From Sinorhizobium shofinae (GTDB taxonomy: Bacteria; Pseudomonadota; Alphaproteobacteria; Rhizobiales; Rhizobiaceae): a stretch of 39,149 nt of DNA. Below, in pieces: positions 31,435 through 39,149 of the stretch. The notes under the pieces were generated by a model. That model had not been told where the DNA came from and searched no databases. It saw only the letters and a list, made by a program, of their open reading frames with translations. The position numbers were made by a program, and so were the translations under genes. Position 1 is the first letter of the stretch; every line of letters begins with the position of its first letter. The stretch lies in assembly GCA_001704765.1 (NCBI GenBank), contig MBFK01000099.1:27581-66729 (forward strand). The letters are read 5' to 3'.

Positions 31435-32934
31435 ATGGACGCAATCAATCTGCTCATCGAAGGTTTCTCGCTGGCAATCCAGCCGGCCAACCTCATTTTC
31501 GCGGCCATCGGCGTGTTCATCGGGACGGCAGTCGGCGTGCTGCCGGGCATCGGCCCGGCCCTGACCGTCGCGCTTCTGCTGCCGGTGACGTTCAAGCTCG
31601 ACCCGGGCGGCTCGATCATCATGTTCGCCGGCATCTATTATGGCGGCATGTATGGCGGCTCCACCACTGCCATCCTGTTGAACACGCCGGGCGAAAGCGC
31701 CGCCGTCGTCACCGCGCTCGAAGGCAACAAGATGGCTCGCGCCGGGCGTGGCGGTCCGGCGCTTGCGACGGCCGCGATCGGATCCTTCGTAGCCGCTTTG
31801 GTCGCTACCGTCGCCTTGGCTTTCCTGGCGCCACCGCTCGTCAAAGTCGCGGTCAAATTCGCGCCTTGGGACTATTTCGGCTTGATGCTGATCGCCTTCG
31901 TCACCGTCTCGGCGACGTTCGGTTCCTCGCCGCTGCGCGGCCTGACGAGCCTCGCTTTCGGCCTGTGGCTCGGTCTCATGGGGCTCGATCAGTTGACCGG
32001 GCAGGCTCGTCTGACTTTCGGCGTGCCACAACTGCTCGATGGGGTGGAGGTGACGACGCTCGCGGTCGGTCTGTTTGCGATCGGCGAAGCGCTCCATGTC
32101 GCCTCGCGGCACCTCTACAAGCCGGAAAGGCCCATTCCCGTCAAAGGCTCGATCTGGATGACCAAGGAAGACTGGTCCCGTTCCTGGAAAGCCTGGCTGC
32201 GCGGGACAGTGGTTGGCTTTCCGATCGGCGCACTGCCGGCCGGCGGTGCGGAAATTCCCACCTTCCTGAGCTACACAATTGAGAAAAAGCTGAGCCGCAA
32301 GCCTCAGGAATTTGGCTCTGGTGCAATCGAGGGCGTAGCCGGCCCCGAAGCGGCAAACAACGCCTCGGCCGCCGGAACGCTGGTTCCGCTTCTCACGCTC
32401 GGTTTGCCGACCTCGGCGACCGCCGCCGTCATGCTCGCGGGCTTCCAGCAGTACAATATCCAGCCGGGCCCGCTCCTCTTCACCCAGCACGCCGATCTCG
32501 TCTGGGGGCTTGTCGCCAGCCTCTTCATCGCAAATGTGATGTTGCTTGTGCTCAACCTGCCGCTTGTCGGCCTGTGGGTGAAGCTGCTGCGCATACCGCT
32601 GCCCTGGCTCTATGGTGGCATCCTGGTCTTCGCGTCCATGGGAACGATCGCCGCCAATCCTTCGGTCGTCGAACTGCTGCTGCTCAGCGCATTTGGCGTG
32701 GTCGGGTTCCTGATGCGGCGGTACGATTATCCTGTGGCGCCGGCCGTGGTTGGACTGATCCTCGGCCCTTTGGCCGACAACGCCCTCAGGCGCTCGCTCC
32801 AGATGAGTCTCGGCGACCCGATGATCTTCCTGCAGCACCCGAGCTCGGCGATCATGATCGCGATCGCAACTATTGCCCTCATCGCACCCTTCGTCTTCAA
32901 GGGACTGTCGCAGTTCCAGCATGACGAGGATTGA
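31435..32934 (+). CDS. tctA: Tripartite tricarboxylate transporter large membrane subunit TctA
   Basis: A 499-residue protein with about 12 membrane segments, the channel subunit of the TTT transporter. The conserved [20 protein letters not shown] near 28-47 and [20 protein letters not shown] near 67-86, repeated in the second half as [20 protein letters not shown] and [17 protein letters not shown], are the family's signatures. Imports carboxylates with a cation gradient. It ends 98 bp before the second GntR gene and is probably co-transcribed with tctC and tctB. Confidence 0.96.
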   Translation: MDAINLLIEGFSLAIQPANLIFAAIGVFIGTAVGVLPGIGPALTVALLLPVTFKLDPGGSIIMFAGIYYGGMYGGSTTAILLNTPGESAAVVTALEGNKMARAGRGGPALATAAIGSFVAALVATVALAFLAPPLVKVAVKFAPWDYFGLMLIAFVTVSATFGSSPLRGLTSLAFGLWLGLMGLDQLTGQARLTFGVPQLLDGVEVTTLAVGLFAIGEALHVASRHLYKPERPIPVKGSIWMTKEDWSRSWKAWLRGTVVGFPIGALPAGGAEIPTFLSYTIEKKLSRKPQEFGSGAIEGVAGPEAANNASAAGTLVPLLTLGLPTSATAAVMLAGFQQYNIQPGPLLFTQHADLVWGLVASLFIANVMLLVLNLPLVGLWVKLLRIPLPWLYGGILVFASMGTIAANPSVVELLLLSAFGVVGFLMRRYDYPVAPAVVGLILGPLADNALRRSLQMSLGDPMIFLQHPSSAIMIAIATIALIAPFVFKGLSQFQHDED

Positions 32935-33032
32935 GGCCTTGAATAAAAGAAACGCCTTTTGCAATCGCGATGCCGAATGCATAAATCGACTTTGAGCTCG
33001 CCCGTTGGCGAGCCGAAACCACACGGCGAACC

Positions 33033-33917
33033 ATGGCAAGACAAAGCGTATCCCCGCAGATCACGGCAAACATCCTCGAATTCGTGAAAACGAACCAGAT
33101 GCGCGCCGGAGAGCACCTGCCCTGTCAAATGCTGGCCGACGCGTTTCGTGTTTCCCGCGCGCCGGTCAATGCGGCATTGAAGAAGCTCGAGACGATGGGG
33201 ATCGTGCGCGCGGAGCCCAATCGCGGCTATTTCCTGACTATGGATGCTGCAAAGGTCGAGGCGGCGAAATCCGACGCGCAGCCTCAGCGCGAGGAGGAGG
33301 ATCCACTCTACTTCCGCATCGCAGAGGACCGACTCGCCGGCATGCTCGAGGAGCGCGTCAGCGAAAACGAACTGATGCGGCTTTATGACGTCGCCCGGAG
33401 CCGGCTGCTGAAAACACTCCATCGGATCGCCGAAGAGGGCTGGATCGAGCGCCTGCCGGGCAATGGATGGGCCTTCCGCGAGACGCTGACATCGCGCAAG
33501 AGCTACGAGGAGGGTTATGTCTTCCGTGCCGTCATCGAGCAGCAGGCGATGCTCTTGCCGACTTTCCGGCCGAACGAGGAAGAATTCAGGAAAGCCCGCG
33601 CCGTGCAGGCTGCTTTGGGGCAGGGGGGCTACGAGACCTGGTCGCGCGCCGAGATATTCAAGGCGAACAACGACTTTCACGAAATGCTCGTTGCCTGCTC
33701 GCAGAACGACTTCTTCCTCGATGCGATCAAGCGCATCAATCGGCTACGCCGTCTGATCGAGTACCAAGTCACGATCGACCGCAGCCGCCTGCCTCGCCAG
33801 ACGAGCGAGCATCTGCATATACTCGACCTCGTCGAGGCGGGACGCAGAACGGAAGCTTCGGCCTTTCTCTACACGCACATCATGGGCGCAAGCCGGATCA
33901 AGACGCCGCAGGTTTAG
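33033..33917 (+). CDS. GntR/FCD-type regulator with two tandem winged-helix domains
   Basis: A 294-residue regulator, about 60 longer than usual GntR/FCD proteins. The first winged helix is at about 8-70 (RAGEHLPCQMLADAFRVSRA, VNAALKKLETMGIV, NRGYFL). A charged linker (74-90) leads to a second (92-152: RLAGMLEERVSENELMRLYD, LLKTLHRIAEEGWIERL, GNGWAF). The FCD-like domain covers about 157-285 (YVFRAVIEQQAML, NNDFHEMLVACSQNDFFLDA). Two DNA-binding domains in one chain are unusual for this family. It lies between the transporter and the aconitase-like gene, same strand, so it likely controls one or both. Confidence 0.88.
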   Translation: MARQSVSPQITANILEFVKTNQMRAGEHLPCQMLADAFRVSRAPVNAALKKLETMGIVRAEPNRGYFLTMDAAKVEAAKSDAQPQREEEDPLYFRIAEDRLAGMLEERVSENELMRLYDVARSRLLKTLHRIAEEGWIERLPGNGWAFRETLTSRKSYEEGYVFRAVIEQQAMLLPTFRPNEEEFRKARAVQAALGQGGYETWSRAEIFKANNDFHEMLVACSQNDFFLDAIKRINRLRRLIEYQVTIDRSRLPRQTSEHLHILDLVEAGRRTEASAFLYTHIMGASRIKTPQV

Positions 33918-34095
33918 TGTTTTCATCAGATGCGGACGGGACTGCCAACCGAGCGGGCGTCCAGATTTGCCTACCAGCCCGATTTTCCTGTCGATGGCGA
34001 AAGTCCTGATGGCATCGCCGGTCGAAGAACCGTGGAGTTCTCCCGCCGCTTTCCCGCCATCCGAGCGTGCTTGCCAATTTTGTCGTTCAATCCTG

Positions 34096-34127
34096 ATTGC
34101 ATTTTATGATTATAATATGTAATTTCC
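34096..34127 (+). promoter_or_regulatory. Shared box upstream of the aconitase-like gene
   Basis: ATTGCATTTTATGATTAT at 34096-34113 is 17/18 identical to the box upstream of tctC, and ATGTAAT follows in both, here after 2 extra bases or more. It lies 64 bp before the start codon (70 bp in tctC). The rest of the 259-bp gap (33918-34176) shows no gene. Same spacing and sequence suggest the same regulator or promoter type at both units. Confidence 0.6.
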
Positions 34128-34176
34128 TGCCGGCGGCTCAGAGGAGGTCGCTCATTCTCGAAACGGGAGGATAGCA

Positions 34177-36819
34177 ATGCCCGAGACAAAGCCCGCACAT
34201 CTCGGCGTCAACGGCGTGAACTATACGATTGTCGATCTTCCCGCAGAGGCAGGCGAGGCGTTGACGCGCCTTCCCTATATCCATCGCATCCTGCTGGAGA
34301 ACGTGCTCCGCACCGCCGAAGACGATGCGGCGAGGTCGAAAGAAGCGATCCTGGCCTGGCTTGAGACGGGAACGAGCGAGCGTGAGATTCCGTTTCTGCC
34401 CAATCGCGTCCTCATGCACGACACCACTTGTGGTCCGGCGCTCGTCGATATTGCCGGCATGCGCTCGGCCCTGGCGGAGGCCGGCGGCGATCCCGCTTTG
34501 CTCAATCCGGTCGTGCCGGTGGACGTCTCGACAGACCACTCGGTGGGCGTCGATTTCTTCGGGCAGAGAGGCTCGCTCGAAAAGAACATGGCGCGCGAGT
34601 TCGAGCGCAACGCCGAGCGCTATCGCTTCATGAAATGGGCGACCAATACGCTGAGCGGCTTCACGGTGCATCCGCCCGGTACCGGGATCATGCACACGCT
34701 CAATCTTGAAAAGCTTGCCACCGTTGCGACAAGCAAGCTTGTCGATGGCGCGCTCTGGGCGATGCCAGACACGCTGATCGGCACCGACAGCCATACGCCG
34801 ATGATCAACGGCATCGGCGTCCTCGCCTGGGGCGTCGGCGGGCTCGAGGCGGAGAGCGTGTTCTTCGGCATGCCAGTGACGCTCAGGGTTCCGGACATCG
34901 TCGGCGTGAAGCTCACCGGAGCGTTGAAGAGCGGCGTGCTCGCGACCGATCTGGCGCTCACCGTCACCGAACAGCTTCGCAAGATCGACCTGCAGGACCG
35001 CTATGTCGAGTTCTTCGGACCGGGTGTTTCGACGCTGACTGCCGGCGACCGCGCCGTCGTCGCCAATATGACGCCAGAGTTCGGCGGAAACAGCGGTTAC
35101 TTCCCGATCGACGAGCAGACGCTCAAGTATCTCGACGTGACGGGGCGCTCGCGCGATCAGGTCGAGTTCGTCAAAGCCTATGCAAAGCGTGCGGGCCTAT
35201 GGTTCGATCCTCATGCGGACCCGCGCTACACGGCCGTCGTGGAGCTCGATCTTTCGAGCGTCGAAGTCAGTCTTGCCGGACCGACACGTCCGCAGGACCG
35301 GATCCCCGCCGGGGCCACCCTGCAGGCCATCAAACCCATGCTCGAGGCGCGTGACGACGGCGAGCAGACGGGCAGGCCGGAGGACGGCGCGGTGGCGATT
35401 GCCGCGATCACGAGCTGTACCAACACGTCCGATCCGCGGCTCGTCGTCGCGGCGGGGCTCCTCGCGCGCAAGGCACGGGCATTCGGACTGAAGCCGCCCT
35501 ATTGGGTGAAGACGTCGCTTGCACCCGGCTCGCCCACGGCGGAGCGCTACCTCCGCCGCGCCGGCCTTCTCGGAGATCTCGAGGCGATCGGCTTCGGCAT
35601 CGTCGGCTATGGCTGCACCACCTGCATCGGAAATTCCGGTCCGCTCACGGCGCCGATTTCCGCCGCCATGGACGATCGCGGAATCGTGCCGGTCGCGGTG
35701 CTGTCGGGTAATCGGAACTTCCCGGGCCGCGTCCACCCGCAGCTCGAAGCCGGTTTTCTTGCCTCACCGCCGCTGGTCGTCGCCTTCGCGCTGGCCGGGA
35801 CGGTCAAGCTCGACATCCTGACCGATCCGATCGGAACCACCGCCGGTGGCAGGAACATCACCCTTTCGATGCTGTGGCCGACGAGCGCCGAGATCGACGA
35901 GGCGCTTGTGCTTGCATCAAGCTCGCGCGACTTCAAGCCGGCCTATGAGGAGGCGGAGGCAAGCCTCGTCTGGGGCGAGCTCGACGCGCCGACCACCACG
36001 CTCTTCCCGTGGAACGAGCGTTCCACCTATATCCGCAGGCCCCCTTTTGCCGGCTTTGGCGGCGGTACGCTGCTCGGGAGCTACGAGGCGCATCCGCTTC
36101 TCGTTCTTGGAGACGACATCACCACCGACCACATTTCTCCGGCGGGGGCCATTCCCGCTGGCGGCACGGCCGGCAGATACCTCATCGAGCAGAGTGAAAA
36201 CCCCGCGGACCTTAACGTCTTCGCATCCCGGCGCGGCAATTGGGAGGTGATGGTGCGCGGGCTGTTCACCAACAGGACGGTGCGCAACATGCTCGGCGAC
36301 GTCCCGCCGGGCTCGACCATTCACATGCCGTCCGGCGCGATCCTGCCGCTTTGGGACGCGGCTCGCCGCTATCGCGCCGACGGCCAGTCGGCCGTCATCG
36401 TCGCTGGCGAACGTTACGGCATGGGTTCGTCGCGCGACTGGGCAGCGAAAGGCGTCTCGCTGCTCGGCGCCCGGGCCGTGCTGGCCCTCGGCTTCGAGCG
36501 CATTCACCGCTCGAACCTGATCGGTATGGGCATCCTGCCGATCCGATTGCCGGCGGAATTTGGTCCCGAGCGGCTGCAACTCCAGCCAGGAGACGTTGTC
36601 GCCGTCTCGGCAAACCCGGAGGCAATTTTCCCCCGCTGCCCAGTGCCGGTGACGATCCGCAGGAAGGACGGCAGCAGCCTCTCCTTCGAGGCAAGCGCGG
36701 CCATAGAAACCCATGTCGAGATCCGAACGCTCAAGGCCGGCGGTCTTCTGCCCTTCATCCTCAATGAAGTGCTGAATGCACCCCGCAAAGGAAAGCCCAG
36801 GGACACCGGTCGCGCATAA
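34177..36819 (+). CDS. acnA: Aconitate hydratase family protein (AcnA type) with altered substrate segment
   Basis: An 880-residue [4Fe-4S] hydratase with the full AcnA layout. Cluster ligands are Cys414 (ITSCTNTSDP), Cys480 and Cys483 (YGCTTCIGNSG). Catalytic landmarks are kept: Asp120-His121, His173 (GIMHTLNLE), Asp204-Ser205-His206, SGNRNFPGR, and YGMGSSRDWAA in the swivelling domain. The usual MQDFTGVPAVVD reads MHDTTCGPALVD at 80-91, replacing a substrate-contacting Gln by His81, and KWATNTLSG replaces the normal RWGQ region. This points to an accessory hydratase for a citrate analogue rather than the housekeeping enzyme. GGGAGG precedes ATG 34177. It follows a TTT transporter and its regulator. 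Family certain; substrate inferred. Confidence 0.93.
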   Translation: MPETKPAHLGVNGVNYTIVDLPAEAGEALTRLPYIHRILLENVLRTAEDDAARSKEAILAWLETGTSEREIPFLPNRVLMHDTTCGPALVDIAGMRSALAEAGGDPALLNPVVPVDVSTDHSVGVDFFGQRGSLEKNMAREFERNAERYRFMKWATNTLSGFTVHPPGTGIMHTLNLEKLATVATSKLVDGALWAMPDTLIGTDSHTPMINGIGVLAWGVGGLEAESVFFGMPVTLRVPDIVGVKLTGALKSGVLATDLALTVTEQLRKIDLQDRYVEFFGPGVSTLTAGDRAVVANMTPEFGGNSGYFPIDEQTLKYLDVTGRSRDQVEFVKAYAKRAGLWFDPHADPRYTAVVELDLSSVEVSLAGPTRPQDRIPAGATLQAIKPMLEARDDGEQTGRPEDGAVAIAAITSCTNTSDPRLVVAAGLLARKARAFGLKPPYWVKTSLAPGSPTAERYLRRAGLLGDLEAIGFGIVGYGCTTCIGNSGPLTAPISAAMDDRGIVPVAVLSGNRNFPGRVHPQLEAGFLASPPLVVAFALAGTVKLDILTDPIGTTAGGRNITLSMLWPTSAEIDEALVLASSSRDFKPAYEEAEASLVWGELDAPTTTLFPWNERSTYIRRPPFAGFGGGTLLGSYEAHPLLVLGDDITTDHISPAGAIPAGGTAGRYLIEQSENPADLNVFASRRGNWEVMVRGLFTNRTVRNMLGDVPPGSTIHMPSGAILPLWDAARRYRADGQSAVIVAGERYGMGSSRDWAAKGVSLLGARAVLALGFERIHRSNLIGMGILPIRLPAEFGPERLQLQPGDVVAVSANPEAIFPRCPVPVTIRRKDGSSLSFEASAAIETHVEIRTLKAGGLLPFILNEVLNAPRKGKPRDTGRA

Positions 36820-37034
36820 CACTTCCCATGCACCTCTTCCAGAACGAGTTTCCGGCGCGCGAACAGGGGCAGGGTTGCTGCCTGGACTAGGCCACTCGGC
36901 CTGGACTGACCGGCCATCAGGCTGAATTGAGAATTCAAGGGATCGGATAGACATTACGCCGGCATCTTCAGACCCCGGGCACCGGTTGCTGTTGGGTGCT
37001 GACCTGACTTCAGCCGCGATGCTCTGGAAAGATA

Positions 37035-38690
37035 ATGCCTGCAACGACGACTTATGCATTGACCGGCAACGCCTATATCGACGGGGTCCTCGGCGATTGG
37101 AAATGGGCGGTCAGGGATTTCACCTTCAGTTTCCCGACCAGTGCTTCATTCTACGGTTATGGTTACGGCGATGGTGAGCCGCTGAACGGCTTTGCGGTCT
37201 TCAATGCCGCCCAGAAGACCGCCGCGCGGGCCGCTCTCGATCAGTTCGCCTCCGTCGCCAACGTGACATTCACCGAAATCACGGAGAGCGCGACCAAGCA
37301 CGCCGATCTCCGCCTCGCCTCGTCCGACGCCCCGAAAACCGCTTGGGCGTATTTCCCGTCGACGGCGGCAGAAGGCGGCGACGCATGGTTTAACAAGTCA
37401 TCGGGCTATTACAGCCGCCCGGTGAAGGGAAACTATGCTTACATGACTTTCCTTCACGAGATCGGCCACGCGCTTGGACTGGAGCACGCCCATGAGGGGA
37501 ACGTGATGCCGGCGAACCGCGACTCGATGGAATATACTGTCATGAGCTACCGCTCCTATGTCGGTGCCTCGACGACGAGCGGCTATACCAACGAGACCTG
37601 GGGCTATGCCCAATCGCTGATGATGTACGATATCGCGGCCCTGCAGCACATGTATGGAGCGGATTTCACCACCCACAGCGAGAACACCACCTATTGCTGG
37701 AGCCAGACCACAGGCGAAATGTCCATAAATGGCGTGGCCCAGGGCGCACCCGGCGGCAATAAGATCCTCCTGACGGTGTGGGACGGCGGCGGCACCGATA
37801 CATACGACTTTTCCAATTACACGACCGCGCTCAAGGTTGACCTGCGCCCGGGCGAATGGACGACGACCTCATCTGCGCAACTGGCAAGGCTGCGCTATGA
37901 CGGTTCCAAGGTGGCGGTCGGCAATATTGCCAATGCACTGCAGTATAACGGCGACGCTCGCTCCCTCGTGGAGAATGCCAAGGGCGGCGCGGGCAATGAC
38001 ACAATCACCGGCAATGCCGCTGCAAATGTACTTTGGGGCAATGCGGGCAAAGACACGCTGATCGGCGGCGACGGCAACGACGATCTCGTCGGCGGCTTAG
38101 GCGCAGACCGGCTCGACGGCGGCAACGGCACCGATCTGGCGAATTACTACAGGGCCGCCGCCGGTGTGGTCGCCGATCTTAATTCGCCCGGCGCCAACAG
38201 CGGGGAAGCGGCTGGCGACAGATATGTGTCTATCGAGCGGCTCTACGGTTCTGCCTTCAACGACAATCTGCGCGGAGACAATCTTGCAAACCTGCTGAAC
38301 GGCCTTGCCGGTAACGACATGCTCTATGGGCGGGATGGCAACGACACCCTTATTGGCGGCGACGGCGCTGATCGGCTGATTGGAGGAGGCGGCGCCGATA
38401 CCTTTGTCTTTCAGACGACGGCTCAATCCGCACCGGCTGCAAGGGACATCATTGATGACTTTGCGTCCGGCGTTGACCGGATCGATTTGCGTTCCATCGA
38501 CGCCAACAGCCATGACAGTGGTGACCAGGCATTCCTGTTTATTGGCAGCAATGCATTCCACGGCATGGCGGGTGAACTCAACTTCAAGAGCGGCGTTATC
38601 TCCGGCGACATCAACGGCGATGGTCTCGCAGATTTCCAGGTCAAGGTCCTGAATCTGTCGGTTCTTTCAGGAGGCGACTTCTTTCTCTGA
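37035..38690 (+). CDS. Serralysin-like secreted RTX zinc metalloprotease (M10)
   Basis: A 551-residue secreted protease. The zinc motif HEIGHALGLEH gives His141, Glu142, His145 and His151, and the Met-turn is VMSYRSY at 169-175; both are hallmarks of metzincins of the serralysin group. Glycine-rich calcium-binding nonapeptides (GGxGxDxLx) run from about 315 to 430 (GGAGNDTITG, GGDGNDDLVG, GRDGNDTLIG, GGDGADRLIG). There is no signal peptide; the C-terminus LSGGDFFL ends in the acidic-plus-hydrophobic form of type I secretion signals. No exporter genes are in view. GGAAAG precedes ATG 37035. The preceding 215 bp (36820-37034) hold no gene. Confidence 0.93.
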   Translation: MPATTTYALTGNAYIDGVLGDWKWAVRDFTFSFPTSASFYGYGYGDGEPLNGFAVFNAAQKTAARAALDQFASVANVTFTEITESATKHADLRLASSDAPKTAWAYFPSTAAEGGDAWFNKSSGYYSRPVKGNYAYMTFLHEIGHALGLEHAHEGNVMPANRDSMEYTVMSYRSYVGASTTSGYTNETWGYAQSLMMYDIAALQHMYGADFTTHSENTTYCWSQTTGEMSINGVAQGAPGGNKILLTVWDGGGTDTYDFSNYTTALKVDLRPGEWTTTSSAQLARLRYDGSKVAVGNIANALQYNGDARSLVENAKGGAGNDTITGNAAANVLWGNAGKDTLIGGDGNDDLVGGLGADRLDGGNGTDLANYYRAAAGVVADLNSPGANSGEAAGDRYVSIERLYGSAFNDNLRGDNLANLLNGLAGNDMLYGRDGNDTLIGGDGADRLIGGGGADTFVFQTTAQSAPAARDIIDDFASGVDRIDLRSIDANSHDSGDQAFLFIGSNAFHGMAGELNFKSGVISGDINGDGLADFQVKVLNLSVLSGGDFFL

Positions 38691-38706
38691 CGGGGCTCGA
38701 AAAACC

Positions 38707-38928
38707 ATGGGCGAATGGATCGATTTTGAACGCTGGCCGGACTGCACGAGCATGCAGCGGCCCGGGATCGTCTTTGAGGTTACCAACGGGGAGCAGACCC
38801 TGTTCACCAGTTGCATCGTCCCGCTGCCGCTGCCCTTCGACTGGGAGGCTCAGCCTAGGCGCTTTCGCGCCGTGCCGCAGCGTGAGCCGCGGCACTCCTC
38901 GCCGATACCGAAGCCGATAGATCCATAG
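38707..38928 (+). CDS. Small uncharacterised protein
   Basis: A 73-residue frame starting 16 nt after the protease stop, same strand. It has an orderly composition (GEWIDFERWPDC, RPGIVFEVTNGEQTLFT, PLPFDWEAQPRRFRAVP), with Trp, Phe and Pro pairs that look selected, and a third-position GC bias like its neighbours. I recall short rhizobial proteins of this general form but know no function. The ribosome binding site is weak. An overlapping minus-strand frame (38641-38997) is Arg-rich and looks like a shadow. Confidence 0.55.
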   Translation: MGEWIDFERWPDCTSMQRPGIVFEVTNGEQTLFTSCIVPLPLPFDWEAQPRRFRAVPQREPRHSSPIPKPIDP

Positions 38929-38980
38929 CGGACGGGTTTGGAGCTCGCCGCGTTCGCATCGCCGGCAGTCCGCAATTGGC

Positions 38981-38992
38981 GGGGCGTGCCCC
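38981..38992 (-). terminator. Short hairpin after the aldehyde dehydrogenase gene
   Basis: GGGGC-GT-GCCCC forms a perfect 5-bp GC stem one base after the stop codon of the minus-strand aldehyde dehydrogenase gene. No T run follows. It may weakly terminate or protect that message. Confidence 0.35.
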
Positions 38993-38993
38993 T

Positions 38994-39149
38994 TCACGCC
39001 AGCGTGTAGGCTGTCTTGACGGTTGTGTAGAATTCGGCGGCGTATCTGCCCTGTTCGCGCGGGCCATAGGAGGAGCCCTTGCGGCCGCCGAACGGCACGT
39101 GGAAATCGACGCCGGCGGTCGGCAGGTTGACCATCACCATGCCGGCTTC
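38994..39149 (-). CDS. Aldehyde dehydrogenase, C-terminal part (gene continues past window)
   Basis: The minus strand is open from the right edge to a TGA at 38996-38994 and encodes the last 51 residues of an NAD(P)-dependent aldehyde dehydrogenase. MVMVNLPTAGVDFHVPFGG, then RKGSSYGPREQG, then YTTVKTAYTLA are the closing strands and oligomerisation tail of the family, closest in form to alpha-ketoglutaric semialdehyde (2,5-dioxopentanoate) dehydrogenases. The catalytic residues lie outside the window. It is unrelated in sequence detail to the dead relic at 9597. Confidence 0.9.
   Translation of the reverse strand, partial: EAGMVMVNLPTAGVDFHVPFGGRKGSSYGPREQGRYAAEFYTTVKTAYTLA

Noticed and set aside
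32960..32992. Third copy of the tct/aconitase box before the second GntR gene
   Set aside because: Only TGCATAAA-like fragments are present; similarity is too short to separate from chance.
31276..33039. 587-codon open frame on the minus strand
   Set aside because: It lies opposite tctA, is rich in Arg, Gln, Glu and Asp without any motif, and its openness follows from the GC bias of the real gene.
36889..36902. AGGCC-ACTC-GGCCT stem as aconitase terminator
   Set aside because: Only a 5-bp stem, 70 bp after the stop and without a T run; too weak to call.
37980..38420. Repeated GC-rich units resembling a DNA repeat array
   Set aside because: They are codons for the calcium-binding glycine-rich repeats of the protease, not an independent DNA repeat or CRISPR.
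38641..38997. 118-codon minus-strand frame near the right edge
   Set aside because: Arg-rich, overlaps the protease end and the small plus-strand gene, and has no motif.

Overview
This window looks like accessory replicon DNA (megaplasmid or chromid type) from a Rhizobiales bacterium, most likely Sinorhizobium/Ensifer. The evidence is high GC with strong third-position bias, dense catabolic gene clusters each with its own regulator, a two-palindrome intergenic element resembling the rhizobial RIME, a cupin-type phosphoglucose isomerase, and a tripartite tricarboxylate transporter. I see no rRNA, tRNA, CRISPR, insertion sequence or replication origin. The species assignment is inference.

Layout. 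1-3735: the end of an unidentified acidic protein, a degenerate EAL-domain protein, a RIME-like element, and a LysR regulator divergent from a DHA2-type MFS exporter. 3760-10514: a minus-strand cluster with a polar amino-acid ABC transporter (ATPase, binding protein, two permeases), a Cys/Met-metabolism PLP enzyme and a homocysteine S-methyltransferase, with a divergent Lrp/AsnC regulator. It looks like a sulfur amino-acid (perhaps S-methylmethionine) uptake and use operon. Its ATPase gene carries a one-base frameshift, and between it and the Lrp gene lies a previously hidden, multiply frameshifted relic of an aldehyde dehydrogenase. A metallophosphoesterase follows at 10589.

11149-24763: a large divergent carbohydrate/polyol locus. 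The minus arm encodes a cupin phosphoglucose isomerase, KDPG aldolase, a shikimate-dehydrogenase-like protein, a PGDH-like hydroxyacid dehydrogenase, an MBL-fold hydrolase and a HexR-like RpiR regulator. The plus arm encodes a ribose-type ABC transporter, FGGY kinase, HAD phosphatase, polyol-type SDR, glycerol-dehydrogenase-like enzyme and a second SDR. Genes are coupled by 1-20 nt overlaps or gaps. Each arm's predicted promoter has a HexR-like box over its -10 element, so the whole locus looks like one regulon feeding an Entner-Doudoroff-like route. The substrate cannot be read from sequence, and the enzyme combination matches no pathway I know.

24820-28678: a complete class I cytochrome P450 system (P450, 2Fe-2S ferredoxin, ferredoxin reductase) with a divergent LysR regulator and a T-N11-A dyad between them. 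The P450 I-helix reads GGLNEPRD instead of the usual acid-alcohol pair.

28741-36819: a TctC-TctB-TctA transporter flanked by two GntR/FCD regulators (one with two tandem winged-helix domains), then an AcnA-family hydratase with an altered substrate-binding segment. The transporter and hydratase promoters share an 18-bp box, which suggests co-regulated uptake and isomerisation of a tricarboxylate that may not be citrate.

37035-end: an M10/serralysin-type RTX metalloprotease with no type I exporter in view, a small uncharacterised protein, and the C-terminus of an aldehyde dehydrogenase running off the right edge on the minus strand.
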